Source: Castellaniella sp. S9
GTDB taxonomy: Bacteria > Pseudomonadota > Gammaproteobacteria > Burkholderiales > Burkholderiaceae_B
Reading direction: 5' to 3'
NCBI RefSeq assembly: GCF_027257175.1
Contig: NZ_JAPFGD010000003.1
Coordinates: 124,001 to 188,000 of the forward strand
Length of the DNA: 64,000 nt
The translations under genes and the position numbers were made by a program. This document shows, piece by piece, positions 42,211-53,141 of the stretch. Under the pieces are notes generated by a model, which was given only the letters and a program-made list of their open reading frames with translations, was not told the DNA's origin and searched no databases. How positions within the stretch are numbered: position 1 is the stretch's first letter; every line of letters begins with the position of its first letter.

Positions 42211-42803
42211 ATGGACATGACCTCCCGGATGTCGTCCCATTTCGAGGACGCAATCGATACGTTCAGGGCCAGCGCCCGTGAACTCGCGCCCGCCCTGGCG
42301 GTCGGCGTCGATCTGTTGTTCGGCGCCCTGACCAACAACGGCCGCGTCCTGGCCTGCGGCAACGGCGGCTCCGCCGCCGACGCCCAGCATTTCATCGCCG
42401 AGCTCGTGGGCCGCTTCGAGCGCGACCGCCTGCCCTTGGCGGGCATCGCGCTCAACACCGACACCTCGATCATGACGGCGGTGGGCAACGACTACGGCTT
42501 CAACGCGATCTTCGAGCGCCAGGTCAATGCCCTGGGCCAGCCCGGCGACGTGCTCGTGGCCATCACCACCAGCGGCAATTCGCCCAACGTCGTGCGCGCC
42601 ATCGAGGCGGCGCACGAGCGTGAAATGCAGATCATCGCCCTGACGGGCAAAGGCGGTGGGCAGGTCAACCAGTTGCTCTATGAAACCGACATCCATCTGT
42701 GCGTGCCCCATGATCGGACCATGCGCATCCAGGAGGTCCATATCATGCTCCTGCATGCCTTGTGCGACGGCATCGACGCCCTGCTCCTAGGAGACACCCT
42801 CTG

Positions 42804-42804
<1 letters not shown>
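42211..42804 (+). CDS. SIS-domain protein, DiaA / phosphoheptose isomerase family
   Basis: A 197-residue SIS protein: LACGNGGSAADAQHFIAELV, TDTSIMTAVGNDYGFNAIF, ITTSGNSPNVVRAIEAA, RIQEVHIMLLHALCDGI. Sequence alone does not separate GmhA (sedoheptulose-7-P isomerase for ADP-heptose) from DiaA (DnaA-initiator-associating protein). The position between yraN and dolP corresponds to E. coli diaA (yraO). Presence of rfaE2 elsewhere in the window shows the cell makes ADP-heptose, so a GmhA role remains possible. Stop overlaps dolP (TGATG). Confidence 0.9.
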
Positions 42805-44900
<2,096 letters not shown>

Positions 44901-44901
<1 letters not shown>

Positions 44902-45653
44902 TGCGGCCCGCGCGCGCCCCCAGCGCCCTGCGGCGCTCGCGGGCGGCCGGTCCGCACGACGGCCCGGTCTGGCTGTTCGATCTCGACAATACGCTGCACG
45001 ACGCCTCGCGCTCGATCTTCCGTCTCATCGACCAGCGCATGAGCCAGGCGGTGGCGACGACCCTGGGCGTGGACCGCGCACAGGCCGATGCGCTGCGCCG
45101 CCGATACTGGACGCGCTACGGCGCAACCGCCATCGGCATGGCCCGCCACCACGGCGTGGACATCCATCGTTTTCTCGCCCTCAGCCACGATTTCGAGGTG
45201 GCGCCGCTGGTGCATGGCGAAACGGGGCTGGCGCGACGCCTGCGCCGTCTGCCGGGTCGCAAGATCCTGCTGACCAATGCGCCCGCGCACTACGCGCGCC
45301 AGGTCCTGTCCACCCTGGGCATCCTGCACGAATTCGACGGCCTGTGGGGCATCGAGGAGATGAACCTGCAGGGCCGTCACAGACCCAAGCCCTCGCGGGC
45401 CCTGATGCACCAGATCCTGGCGCGCCTGCGGGTGCCGGCGCACCGCGTGATCCTGATCGAGGACACCCTGGCCAACCTGAAAAGCGCCCATCAGGCGGGC
45501 ATGCGCACCGTCTACGTCTATCACCCCGGCACGCCGTTCTCGACCCAGCGCCGCGGGCGCGACCTCTACGTCGGCCGGCGCGTCAATGCCCTGGGGCCGC
45601 TGCTGACATGGGCGCGCGATGGCCGCATACCGGGCAGCCCGGGTCGCGCCTGA
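44901..45653 (+). CDS. HAD hydrolase, pyrimidine 5'-nucleotidase type
   Basis: A 250-residue HAD-superfamily phosphatase: motif I VWLFDLDNTLHDAS (FDLDNTL), a helical cap (about 45-110), motif II KILLTNAPAHYA, motif III Lys in RHRPKPSRALMHQIL and motif IV VILIEDTLANLKSAH. This resembles the SDT1/PpnX pyrimidine 5'-nucleotidase subfamily. Last gene of the yraN-diaA-dolP-tlpA-argB string; its final 71 bp overlap the convergent moeB-like gene. Confidence 0.87.
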
Positions 45654-46383
45654 ATCGGATCGTGTGCCATTGCATGGCCAAGGCGTCGATCGACAACAGC
45701 CGCCCGACCAGGGGCTCGCCCATGCCGGCCAGCAGCTTGATGGCCTCGGCCGCCTGCACGCTGCCCACCATGCCCACCAGGGGACCCAGCACCCCCGTCG
45801 TTGCGCAGCGCAGTTCCTGCGCATCGTCGGCTTCGGGAAACAGGCAGTGATAGCAGGGCGCATCGTCCCGACGCAAGTCATAGACGCTGACCTGGCCGGA
45901 ATAGCGGATGGCCGCGCCCGACACCAGCGGCACGCGGCGGGCGACGCACGCCCGGTTGATCGCATGGCGCGTGGCAAAATTGTCGCAACAATCCAGCACG
46001 AGGTCGCAGCCTCCGACGAGCTCGAGCAGCCGCGCGTCGTCCAGACGCTCGACCAGCGTCTCGACGTGGATTTCGGGATTGATCGCCAATAGCGACTCAC
46101 GGCCCGAATCGGCCTTGGGCCGTCCGATCCGCGCCGTGGTGTGCAGGATCTGGCGCTGCAGGTTGCTGAGCTCGACCACGTCGTCGTCGGCCAGCACCAG
46201 GTGCCCCACCCCGGCGGCGGCCAGGTAGGCCGCCGCCGGCGAGCCCAGGCCGCCCGCACCCACGATCAGAACGCGCGCGGCCAACAGCCGCTCCTGGCCT
46301 TCGATGCCCAGTTCGTCCAGCAGGATGTGGCGGGCGTAGCGCATCAGCTGCGCATCGCCCATGGGGCGCGTGTCCCTCCCCAT
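45583..46383 (-). CDS. moeB: E1-like adenylyltransferase, MoeB/ThiF family
   Basis: A 266-residue E1-like enzyme that adenylates a ubiquitin-like sulfur carrier (MoaD or ThiS). YARHILLDELGIEGQERLL, VLIVGAGGLGSPAAAYLAAA (nucleotide site), SNLQRQILHT (R finger), DCCDNFATRHAINRACV, and zinc-binding pairs CYHC and CPVC are present. Whether it serves molybdopterin or thiamine cannot be settled; ThiG is made in this window, so ThiF activity is plausible. The ATG at 46383 overlaps the ctpA stop (TGATG); 46362 is an alternative start. Confidence 0.9.
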   Translation of the reverse strand: MGRDTRPMGDAQLMRYARHILLDELGIEGQERLLAARVLIVGAGGLGSPAAAYLAAAGVGHLVLADDDVVELSNLQRQILHTTARIGRPKADSGRESLLAINPEIHVETLVERLDDARLLELVGGCDLVLDCCDNFATRHAINRACVARRVPLVSGAAIRYSGQVSVYDLRRDDAPCYHCLFPEADDAQELRCATTGVLGPLVGMVGSVQAAEAIKLLAGMGEPLVGRLLSIDALAMQWHTIRFRRDPGCPVCGHRAPMSAAAPGH

Positions 46384-47936
46384 CACTGCACCTTGATCAG
46401 CCCCTGCGGCGTGATCCGGTAGCGCTCGACGGCGGCGCCGGGATCAATCAGCGTTTTTTTTTCAGCCGGCGGCGCAGTCGGCTCGGCGGCGGCCGGTGTG
46501 GCCTTTTCCTGGGAGTCGACGGCGGTGCGGCCATCCTCGGCCTCGGCCCTGGCCCTGGCCTCGCGGACCTGCACCGGGTCGGACTTGAGGACGGGACGGC
46601 CCTGCAGCGCATTGATCGCCTGGCGCAATTGCCAGTCGTCCTCGCCGCCGAACTCGAACATCTTGATCTCGCCCTGCACGAAGTCGTCCTCGACGGCCTT
46701 GTCGTCGCCGGCGGTGCGCTTGGCATCGGCCTGGTTCTCGAGGTGGTGCTGCAGGTCGACCTCGCGCTGCAGCTGGAACAGGTTGCCTGCCGCGCTGTCG
46801 TCGACCAATTGGTCCGGCACCACGCCGGTCAGCTGGATCGAGCGCCCGCTGGGCGTGTAGTAGCGCGCGGTGGTGAGCTTGATGCCGGTATCGTCGCTGA
46901 GCTGCAGCACCGATTGCACGGAACCCTTGCCGAACGTCCGGTTGCCGAGGATTCGGGCGCGCTTGTGGTCCTGCAGCGCACCGGCAACGATCTCGGAGGC
47001 CGAGGCCGAGCCGACGTTGACCAGCACCACGAGGGGCACCGTGCGCGTCCAGGCCGGCGGTTGGCCGGCGTCGCCCAGGCCGAAGCCGTGCACGCCGCTG
47101 AGGCTGCGCGCGTAGAACTCCTCGTTGGAGGACGGAATACGGCCCTTGGTGGAAACCACCAGGCTGCCGGGCTCGAGGAACAGCGAGGACACGCCGATGG
47201 CGCCGTCCAGCAAGCCGCCCGGATCATTGCGCAGATCCAGGATCAGGCCCTTGGGCGCCTTCTTGGGCGACAGGCTGGAGAGCATGCGCACCAGATCGCT
47301 GGTGGTGCGGTCCTGGAATTGGGTGACGCGGACGTAGGCGATGTCGTCGGCCAGCATTTTGCCGCGTACGCTGCGCGTCTTGATCATCTCGCGCACGATA
47401 TGGAACTGGAGGGGCTTGGGACTGCCGGCGCGCTGGATCGTCAGGTCGATCGGCGTGCCCGGTTCGCCGCGCATTTTCTTGACCGCGTCGGTGAGCGTCA
47501 TGCCCTTGGTGGGCTCATCGTCGATCCGCGTGATCAGGTCGCCGGTCAGGATCCCGGCGCGCGCGGCGGGCGTGTCCTCGATGGGCGCAATGACCTTGGG
47601 CATGCCGTCCTCGGTGCCGATCTCGATGCCCAGGCCGCCGAAGCCGCCGCGCGTGATGTCCTGCATCTGCTTGTAGGCTTCCTCGTCGAGGTAGGTCGAA
47701 TGCGGGTCCAGGTCGGCGAACAGGCCCCGGATCGCGTCGTCGATGAGCTGCTGGTCGGAGACCGGCTCGACGTAGCTGGACTTGATGGCCCCGAACACAT
47801 TGGCGAACTGCTGCAGCCCCTTGAGCGGCAGGGGTTCACCGCGCTGGGCGACAGCGCTGATTCCGAGGCTCACGAGGATGCCCCCGAGGAATCCGACGAG
47901 GATCCAGCTCAGCGACCTGACTTTGCGAGTGCTCAT
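46383..47936 (-). CDS. ctpA: Carboxyl-terminal processing protease CtpA/Prc (S41)
   Basis: A 517-residue periplasmic serine protease anchored by an N-terminal segment (SWILVGFLGGILVSLGISAV). A PDZ domain (about 90-170: GGFGGLGIEIG, IEDTPAARAGILTGDLITRI) is followed by the S41 domain with the nucleophile in VNVGSASASEIVAGAL and the general-base Lys in NRTFGKGSVQSV. The C-terminal tail (residues about 400-517) is long and charged. It probably trims cell-wall hydrolases, and lies directly downstream of envC, a hydrolase activator. Confidence 0.94.
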   Translation of the reverse strand: MSTRKVRSLSWILVGFLGGILVSLGISAVAQRGEPLPLKGLQQFANVFGAIKSSYVEPVSDQQLIDDAIRGLFADLDPHSTYLDEEAYKQMQDITRGGFGGLGIEIGTEDGMPKVIAPIEDTPAARAGILTGDLITRIDDEPTKGMTLTDAVKKMRGEPGTPIDLTIQRAGSPKPLQFHIVREMIKTRSVRGKMLADDIAYVRVTQFQDRTTSDLVRMLSSLSPKKAPKGLILDLRNDPGGLLDGAIGVSSLFLEPGSLVVSTKGRIPSSNEEFYARSLSGVHGFGLGDAGQPPAWTRTVPLVVLVNVGSASASEIVAGALQDHKRARILGNRTFGKGSVQSVLQLSDDTGIKLTTARYYTPSGRSIQLTGVVPDQLVDDSAAGNLFQLQREVDLQHHLENQADAKRTAGDDKAVEDDFVQGEIKMFEFGGEDDWQLRQAINALQGRPVLKSDPVQVREARARAEAEDGRTAVDSQEKATPAAAEPTAPPAEKKTLIDPGAAVERYRITPQGLIKVQ

Positions 47937-48069
47937 GCACGTTCCCGATATGGTTCAGAACCGCCGGGCACCATGCGTTCCCGGCAAAGATTGATGTCGT
48001 GTCCCGTGAGTGCGCAACCCTGATGAGGCACGACACTAGATAGTAACGAAATTACAGGGCCGGCGTCAT

Positions 48070-48092
48070 GAAGGCCCGGCCGCCGGGCCTTC
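48070..48092 (-). promoter_or_regulatory. Perfect 10-bp hairpin at the end of envC
   Basis: GAAGGCCCGG-CGG-CCGGGCCTTC on the minus strand, beginning at the envC stop codon. No T-tract follows, so it is more likely an mRNA-stabilising or processing element in the envC-ctpA gap than a terminator. The rest of the 154-bp gap (47937-48069) shows no clear promoter. Confidence 0.5.
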
Positions 48093-49497
48093 AACGGGCC
48101 AGCCACAGCTGCGGATTAATGGGCGCGCCTTCGTGGCGCAGTTCGAAATACAGCCCCGGCTCGACCTGTCCGCCGGTGGCGCCGACCCGGGCCACCACGT
48201 CCCCGCGCGCAACGACATCCCCCACCTGGCGCAGCAGGCTTTGATTGTAGGCATAGACGCTGAGGTATTTGCGGCCATGGTCGATGATCAGCAGGTTGCC
48301 GAAGCCGCTGAGCCAATGGGCGTAGACCACACGCCCCGCCGCCACGGCGCGCACGTCGGTGCCCTGCGCGGCGCGCAGCACGATGCCGCGCCACACGCCG
48401 CCGTCGGGCCGCTCGGCCCCGAAGCGCCCCTGGGCCTCACCGTCCACGGGGTACGGCAAGCCCTTGCTCAGGCCCGGGAATCCGTCGGCCGGCACGCTTT
48501 CGGCGGATTCGCGCCGTGCCTCGGCGGCCTGTCGCGTCTGCTCGGCCTGTGCGCGCTCCGCCTCGGCGCGTTCGGCCGCCTGCGCCCGGTCGTGCTCGGC
48601 CTGGGCCCGCGCCTGCGCCTCGCGATCCTCGCGCGCCTTGGCCTCGCGCATATGCTGCTCGGCCTGTTCGCGCACCTGGCGCGCTCTCTCGGCGGCTTCG
48701 CGCGCCTCACGGGCCTCGCGGGCCTTGCGTTCGGCCTCGGCGCGCAACGCGGCCTGGCGCCGCGCCTCGGCCTTGGCAATTTCAGCATCCAGCCCTTCGA
48801 TCAAATCGCCCAGGCGGGTGTCGCGAGCCTTCAGTTCACGGGCCTGGCCGCGCTGCGCCTGCAATTCGGCCTGGATGCGCTGCAACGTCCGGCGCCGCTC
48901 GTCCTGCTGTTCCTCGAGCGCCTTTTTTTGTTCGGCGGTCTCGGCCAGCAGGGTTTCGAGTTCGGCGTGGCGGGCGTCGGTTTGTGCCTGGAGGTCGGCC
49001 AGCTTGTCCAGGCTGCGCTGCAGCGCCTCCAAGGCTTGCGTGCGCGCCTTGGAGATGTACGTCAGATAGGCCAGTTCGCGGCCGATCCGCTGCGGATCCT
49101 CGCCCGACAGCAGGGCCGTCCAGGGCGACAGGCCGCTGGAATACTGCGCCCGCAGCTGCCGCGCCAGCGCCTCGCGCTGACGATCGAGCTCGACGGTCTG
49201 GCCGCTGATGGCGGTCTCGAGATCACGCAGGCTGGCCGCCAGCGACTCGCGACGCCGGTCGAATTCGTCCAGCCTGCGGCTGATGTCCGAGATGGCCTGC
49301 TCGGAGGCCTTCAGGGCCTGGCTGGCATCGCGCTGGGACGAGGCGGTGTCCTCGATCCGTTCGCGCAGGTCATCGATCTGCGCGCGCAAGGCAGCGCGTT
49401 CCTTGTGCGCCGCCGCCTGGCGGTCGGCCAGCGAGGTCTGGGCCTGCGCGGCTGCCGCAGCCAGGCACAGGGCCGCCCCGAGGCACGCGAGGCGCAT
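48091..49497 (-). CDS. envC: Murein hydrolase activator EnvC-like, degenerate LytM
   Basis: A 468-residue periplasmic protein: signal peptide MRLACLGAALCLAAAAAQAQ, a long coiled coil (about 22-330, very rich in Ala/Glu/Arg from 230) and a C-terminal LytM/M23 domain. The M23 zinc ligands are missing: the HxxxD position reads WRGIVLRA and the HxH position reads LYFELRH, just as in E. coli EnvC, which activates amidases rather than cleaving peptidoglycan. The start at 49497 lies one base past the gpmA stop. Confidence 0.92.
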   Translation of the reverse strand: MRLACLGAALCLAAAAAQAQTSLADRQAAAHKERAALRAQIDDLRERIEDTASSQRDASQALKASEQAISDISRRLDEFDRRRESLAASLRDLETAISGQTVELDRQREALARQLRAQYSSGLSPWTALLSGEDPQRIGRELAYLTYISKARTQALEALQRSLDKLADLQAQTDARHAELETLLAETAEQKKALEEQQDERRRTLQRIQAELQAQRGQARELKARDTRLGDLIEGLDAEIAKAEARRQAALRAEAERKAREAREAREAAERARQVREQAEQHMREAKAREDREAQARAQAEHDRAQAAERAEAERAQAEQTRQAAEARRESAESVPADGFPGLSKGLPYPVDGEAQGRFGAERPDGGVWRGIVLRAAQGTDVRAVAAGRVVYAHWLSGFGNLLIIDHGRKYLSVYAYNQSLLRQVGDVVARGDVVARVGATGGQVEPGLYFELRHEGAPINPQLWLAR

Positions 49498-49498
49498 G

Positions 49499-50251
49499 TC
49501 AGGCCTTGGCGGCCTTGCCCTGGTTGGCGACCGCCTGCATGGCCGCCTCGATCTGGGCGGCGTCGCCCAGATAGTCGCGACGCACGGGGCGCAGCTCGTC
49601 ATCCAGTTCGTAGACCAGCGGTTGGCCGGTGGGAATGTTCAGGCCGACGATGTCCTCGTCCGAGACCCCTTCCAGGTGCTTGATCAGCGCCCGCAGGCTG
49701 TTGCCGTGCGCCGAGATCAGCACCCGGCGGCCCGAGCGGATCGCCGGCGCGATGGAATCGTTCCAGAACGGCACCACGCGCTCCACGGTATCGCGCAGGC
49801 ACTCGGTGGCGGGCAGTTGGTCGGCGGGAATGCGCTGGTAGCGCGCATCGAAACGGGGATGGCGCGGGTCGTCCAGCGCCAGAGGGTCGGGGGCGATGGC
49901 GTAGGCGCGCCGCCACAGCAGCACCTGCTCCTCGCCATAGCGGGCCGCCGTTTCGGCCTTGTTCAGCCCCTGCAAGGCGCCGTAGTGGCGCTCGTTCAGG
50001 CGCCAGCTGAGCCCGATGGGCGTGTGCATGGCGTCCATCGCATCCAGCGCGATCCAGAGCGTGCGGATCGCGCGCTTGAGGACCGAGGAAAAGGCCAGAT
50101 CGAATTCGTAGCCGCTGGCACGCAGCAGTTCGCCCGCCTGGCGCGCCTGCTCGCGGCCGGTCTGGGTCAGGTCCACGTCGGTCCAGCCGGTGAAGCGATT
50201 TTCAAGATTCCACTGGCTTTCGCCATGGCGCATGAGTACGAGTTTGTGCAT
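49499..50251 (-). CDS. gpmA: 2,3-bisphosphoglycerate-dependent phosphoglycerate mutase
   Basis: GpmA interconverts 3- and 2-phosphoglycerate in glycolysis. The 250-residue enzyme has the phospho-His motif [48 protein letters not shown] and the second catalytic His in [16 protein letters not shown]. First gene of the gpmA-envC-ctpA-moeB string and divergent from the rhodanese gene. Confidence 0.95.
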   Translation of the reverse strand: MHKLVLMRHGESQWNLENRFTGWTDVDLTQTGREQARQAGELLRASGYEFDLAFSSVLKRAIRTLWIALDAMDAMHTPIGLSWRLNERHYGALQGLNKAETAARYGEEQVLLWRRAYAIAPDPLALDDPRHPRFDARYQRIPADQLPATECLRDTVERVVPFWNDSIAPAIRSGRRVLISAHGNSLRALIKHLEGVSDEDIVGLNIPTGQPLVYELDDELRPVRRDYLGDAAQIEAAMQAVANQGKAAKA

Positions 50252-50300
50252 GTCCGAACAGCCCCGAACGGGCCCCGAAGTTGAAAACTGCCGTCCATTT

Positions 50301-50306
50301 TATAAT
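50301..50306 (+). promoter_or_regulatory. TATAAT -10 box in the gpmA/rhodanese intergenic region
   Basis: An exact TATAAT 45 bp before the rhodanese GTG. TTGAAA at 50281-50286 is the nearest -35-like hexamer but the spacer is only 14 bp. It probably drives rhodanese-grxC-secB-gpsA. Confidence 0.45.
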
Positions 50307-50350
50307 CCCCCGGCATACAATTTGTTTTGACCCTTGTTACAGGATCGACC

Positions 50351-50761
50351 GTGGATTTTCTACTCAGCCAGAACAACCTCTGGATATTGCTCATCGCCCT
50401 GGCGTCCGGCGGCTTGCTGCTCTGGCCCAGCCTCTCGCGCGGGCGGCCGGGCGGGCGCATCGCGCTCAACGACGCCGTCCAGCAAGTCAACCGCGAACAT
50501 GGCCTGTTCATCGACTTGCGGCCGGCCGAACAATTCAAGGCGGGCAGCATCCCCCAATCGCGCAACGTCCCCATGGCCGACCTCGAGTCGCAGGTCGCCA
50601 GCCTGCCCAAGGACAAGCCCCTGATCCTCGTGGACGGCCAGGGCCGCGACGCCCAGCGCGCCCTGGCCAGCCTGCGCAAGCACGGCTTCGATCGGGTATC
50701 CTCGCTGGAAGGCGGCGTGAACGGCTGGGTCCAGGCCGGCATGCCGCTCAAGAAGTCCTGA
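50351..50761 (+). CDS. Membrane-anchored rhodanese-like protein
   Basis: A 136-residue protein with an N-terminal transmembrane segment (NLWILLIALASGGLLLWPSL) and a rhodanese domain (about 40-136). The usual catalytic Cys position reads ILVDGQGRDAQ, with no Cys in the loop, so it is probably not a sulfurtransferase but a binding or regulatory rhodanese (YibN-like). YibN-grxC-secB-gpsA is a conserved order. The GTG start at 50351 has AGGA 8 nt upstream. Confidence 0.88.
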   Translation: MDFLLSQNNLWILLIALASGGLLLWPSLSRGRPGGRIALNDAVQQVNREHGLFIDLRPAEQFKAGSIPQSRNVPMADLESQVASLPKDKPLILVDGQGRDAQRALASLRKHGFDRVSSLEGGVNGWVQAGMPLKKS

Positions 50762-50779
50762 CGTCGCCGAGGATCCCCC

Positions 50780-51040
50780 ATGCCCCAGGTCACCATGTAC
50801 TGCACCGCAGTATGTCCGTATTGCATCCGCGCCGAGGCGCTGCTGCGGCAGCGCGGCGTCGCGGACATCCACAAGATCCACATCGATCGTGATCCGGCGC
50901 AGCGCGCCGTGATGATGGAACGCACCGGCCGGCGCACCGTACCCCAGATCTACATCGACGACCGCCACGTCGGCGGCTACGACGATCTGGCCGCACTGGA
51001 CCGCGCCGGCGGCCTGCTGCCTCTATTGCAGCCCGCTTGA
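50780..51040 (+). CDS. grxC: Glutaredoxin 3
   Basis: An 86-residue glutathione-dependent oxidoreductase. Active site [15 protein letters not shown] (CPYC), glutathione-binding [20 protein letters not shown]. It reduces protein disulfides and glutathione adducts. AGGA lies 6 nt before the ATG. Second gene of the rhodanese-grxC-secB-gpsA operon. Confidence 0.95.
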   Translation: MPQVTMYCTAVCPYCIRAEALLRQRGVADIHKIHIDRDPAQRAVMMERTGRRTVPQIYIDDRHVGGYDDLAALDRAGGLLPLLQPA

Positions 51041-51062
51041 CTCACCCCTTACAGGAAACCAC

Positions 51063-51581
51063 ATGTCTGAAAACCAGGGAAACCAGGGTAACCAGGACGG
51101 CCAGGCCCCCAGCTTCGGCCTGCAACGCACCTACGTCAAGGATCTGTCGCTCGAGATGCCCAACGCGCCGGCCATTTTCCTCGAGCAGGAAGGCCCGACC
51201 GTCGAGGTCTCGATCCAGGTCGGCGGCCAGCGCCTGGCCGAGACCGTCTTCGAATCGGTGGTCACGGCCACCGTCACCACCCGCATCGGGGACAAGGTCC
51301 TGTACCTGGTGGAACTCAGCCAGGGCGGGATCTTCGAGGCCGCCAACATCCCGGAGGAACAGCTCGATCCCCTGCTGGGCATCGTCTGCCCCACCATGCT
51401 GTACCCGTACCTGCGCGCCAATATCGCCGACGCGATCACGCGCACCTCGATGCCGCCGCTGCACCTGGCCGAGATGAATTTCCAGGCTTTGTACGAGCAG
51501 CGCCTGGCGCAGGCCGCCGGCGAACAGGCTTCCGAGAAACCGGACTCGGGCCTGATCCTGCCCCCGGGCGCACGCAACTAG
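51063..51581 (+). CDS. secB: Protein-export chaperone SecB
   Basis: SecB holds precursors unfolded and delivers them to SecA. The 172-residue protein has [56 protein letters not shown] and [21 protein letters not shown] short Gln/Asn-rich N-terminus ([12 protein letters not shown]) precedes the core. AGGA lies 5 nt before the ATG. Confidence 0.96.
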   Translation: MSENQGNQGNQDGQAPSFGLQRTYVKDLSLEMPNAPAIFLEQEGPTVEVSIQVGGQRLAETVFESVVTATVTTRIGDKVLYLVELSQGGIFEAANIPEEQLDPLLGIVCPTMLYPYLRANIADAITRTSMPPLHLAEMNFQALYEQRLAQAAGEQASEKPDSGLILPPGARN

Positions 51582-51594
51582 GACGGGCATCGCC

Positions 51595-52623
51595 ATGGCC
51601 CGGGTCCACGTCAGCGTGCTGGGGGCCGGCGCCTGGGGCACCGCCCTGGCCGCGCTGGCCAGCGCCCGGGCCGATGTGCTGTTGTGGGCGCGCGCCCCCG
51701 AGGTCGCGGACGCCATCGGCCGGGCGCGGCGCAATCCACGTCATCTGTCGGACATCGAACTCCCCTCGGCCCTGCGCGCCACCGCCGACCTGGACGCCGC
51801 GCTGGACCACGTGCTCGACGCACCCGGCCCGGGCCTGATCGTCCTGGGGGTGCCCATGGCCGGGCTGGCGGACATCTGCGCGCAACTGGCATCCGCCCTG
51901 CCCGCACAGCGCGACAGGCCTTTGCACCTGCTGTGGACCTGCAAGGGCATCGATCCCGACACGCTGCAACTGCCCCATCAAATCATCGCCGGGCACCTGC
52001 CGCGGCGGCCCTGGCTGCACGCAGGCGTGCTGTCGGGCCCCTCGTTCGCGCGCGAGGTTGCCCAGGGCCTGCCGGTCGCCCTCACCCTGGCCGCCGGGGA
52101 TCCAGGCACCGGCACGGTCTGCCAGGCGGCCTACCATGGCGTCCAGGCGCGCATCTATACCACGCCGGACATCGTCGGGGTCGAGGTCGGCGGTGCACTG
52201 AAGAACGTCATGGCCATCGCCTGCGGAATCTCGGATGGCCTACGGCTGGGCACCAACGCGCGCGCCGCCCTGATCACCCGGGGCCTGGCCGAGATCCAGC
52301 GCCTGGGCATCGCCCTGGGTGGCCAGGCGGATACCTTTTCCGGGCTGGCGGGGCTGGGCGACCTGGTCCTGACGGCCACCGGGGGCCTGTCGCGCAACCG
52401 GCAGGTGGGCGTCGCCGTGGGCGAGGGCCGCCGCCTCGAGGACATCCTGGCGGGCGGCATGACCGCCGAGGGCGTGCGCTGCGCACGCGCGGCGCTCGAA
52501 CTGGGCAGCCGCCACGCCCTGGATCTGCCGATCACCGAGATCGTCTGCCGCGTGCTGTTCGACGGCCTGGCGCCGCGCGAGGCGGTGGCGGCGCTGCTCA
52601 CGCGCGAGCCGCGGCCCGAATGA
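51595..52623 (+). CDS. gpsA: Glycerol-3-phosphate dehydrogenase [NAD(P)+]
   Basis: GpsA makes sn-glycerol-3-phosphate for phospholipids. The 342-residue enzyme has the Rossmann motif VLGAGAWGTALAALAS, NPRHLSDIELP, the catalytic Lys in GGALKNVMAIACGISDGL and GLAGLGDLVLTATGGLSRNR (in part). Last gene of the rhodanese-grxC-secB-gpsA operon; the next gene is convergent after 23 bp. Confidence 0.95.
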   Translation: MARVHVSVLGAGAWGTALAALASARADVLLWARAPEVADAIGRARRNPRHLSDIELPSALRATADLDAALDHVLDAPGPGLIVLGVPMAGLADICAQLASALPAQRDRPLHLLWTCKGIDPDTLQLPHQIIAGHLPRRPWLHAGVLSGPSFAREVAQGLPVALTLAAGDPGTGTVCQAAYHGVQARIYTTPDIVGVEVGGALKNVMAIACGISDGLRLGTNARAALITRGLAEIQRLGIALGGQADTFSGLAGLGDLVLTATGGLSRNRQVGVAVGEGRRLEDILAGGMTAEGVRCARAALELGSRHALDLPITEIVCRVLFDGLAPREAVAALLTREPRPE

Positions 52624-52646
52624 CCGCGGCCTAGGGCCTGTTCACA

Positions 52647-53117
52647 CTAAACCCCGCCGGCGTATCCCGCCTGGCGCCACGCCTCGAATACCGTCACCGC
52701 CACCGCGTTCGACAGGTTCAGGCTGCGCTGCCGCGGCATCATCGGCAGGCGCATGCGCTGCGCCTCGGGAAAGAAGGCCAGTTGCGCCTGCGACAAGCCC
52801 GCGGTTTCCCGGCCGAACACAAACACGTCGCCCACGCGCAGCGGCTGATCGCCGATCAGCGCCGCGCCGTGCGTCGTCATGGCAAAGCGGCGCGCCGGGT
52901 CCGCGCCGATGGCATCCAGGGCGCCGGCCAGGTCATCGTGCACCCGCATCCGCGCCCACTCGTGATAGTCCAGCCCGGCGCGCCGCAGCCGCGCGTCATC
53001 CAGCACGAACCCCAAGGGCCGCACCAGGTGCAGGGTTGCCCCGGTGTTGGCCGCAAGGCGGATGACATTGCCCGTGTTGGGCGGGATTTCCGGCTCGACC
53101 AGAACGATATGGAACAT
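52647..53117 (-). CDS. trmL: tRNA (cytidine(34)-2'-O)-methyltransferase TrmL
   Basis: TrmL 2'-O-methylates the wobble base of tRNA-Leu. The 156-residue SPOUT protein has the full family pattern: VLVEPEIPPNTGNVIRLAAN, LHLVRPLGFVLDDARLRRAG, DYHEW, VFVFGRETAGL and RSLNLSNAVAVTVFEAWRQ. ATG 53117 is preferred to the GTG at 53126. It follows comF by 24 nt. Confidence 0.94.
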   Translation of the reverse strand: MFHIVLVEPEIPPNTGNVIRLAANTGATLHLVRPLGFVLDDARLRRAGLDYHEWARMRVHDDLAGALDAIGADPARRFAMTTHGAALIGDQPLRVGDVFVFGRETAGLSQAQLAFFPEAQRMRLPMMPRQRSLNLSNAVAVTVFEAWRQAGYAGGV

Positions 53118-53141
53118 GAAGGGCACACCTTTTTTACGATT

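Noticed and set aside
48528-48780. Alanine/glutamate/arginine-rich repetitive stretch within envC considered as a DNA repeat
   Set aside because: The repeats are imperfect and follow the coiled-coil heptad pattern of the protein; no exact tandem unit.
52630-52648. AGGGCCTGTTCACACTAA after gpsA, resembling an insertion-sequence end
   Set aside because: No matching inverted partner, target duplication or transposase nearby; a similar short AGGGCCTG after the BioC-like gene is too brief to support an element.
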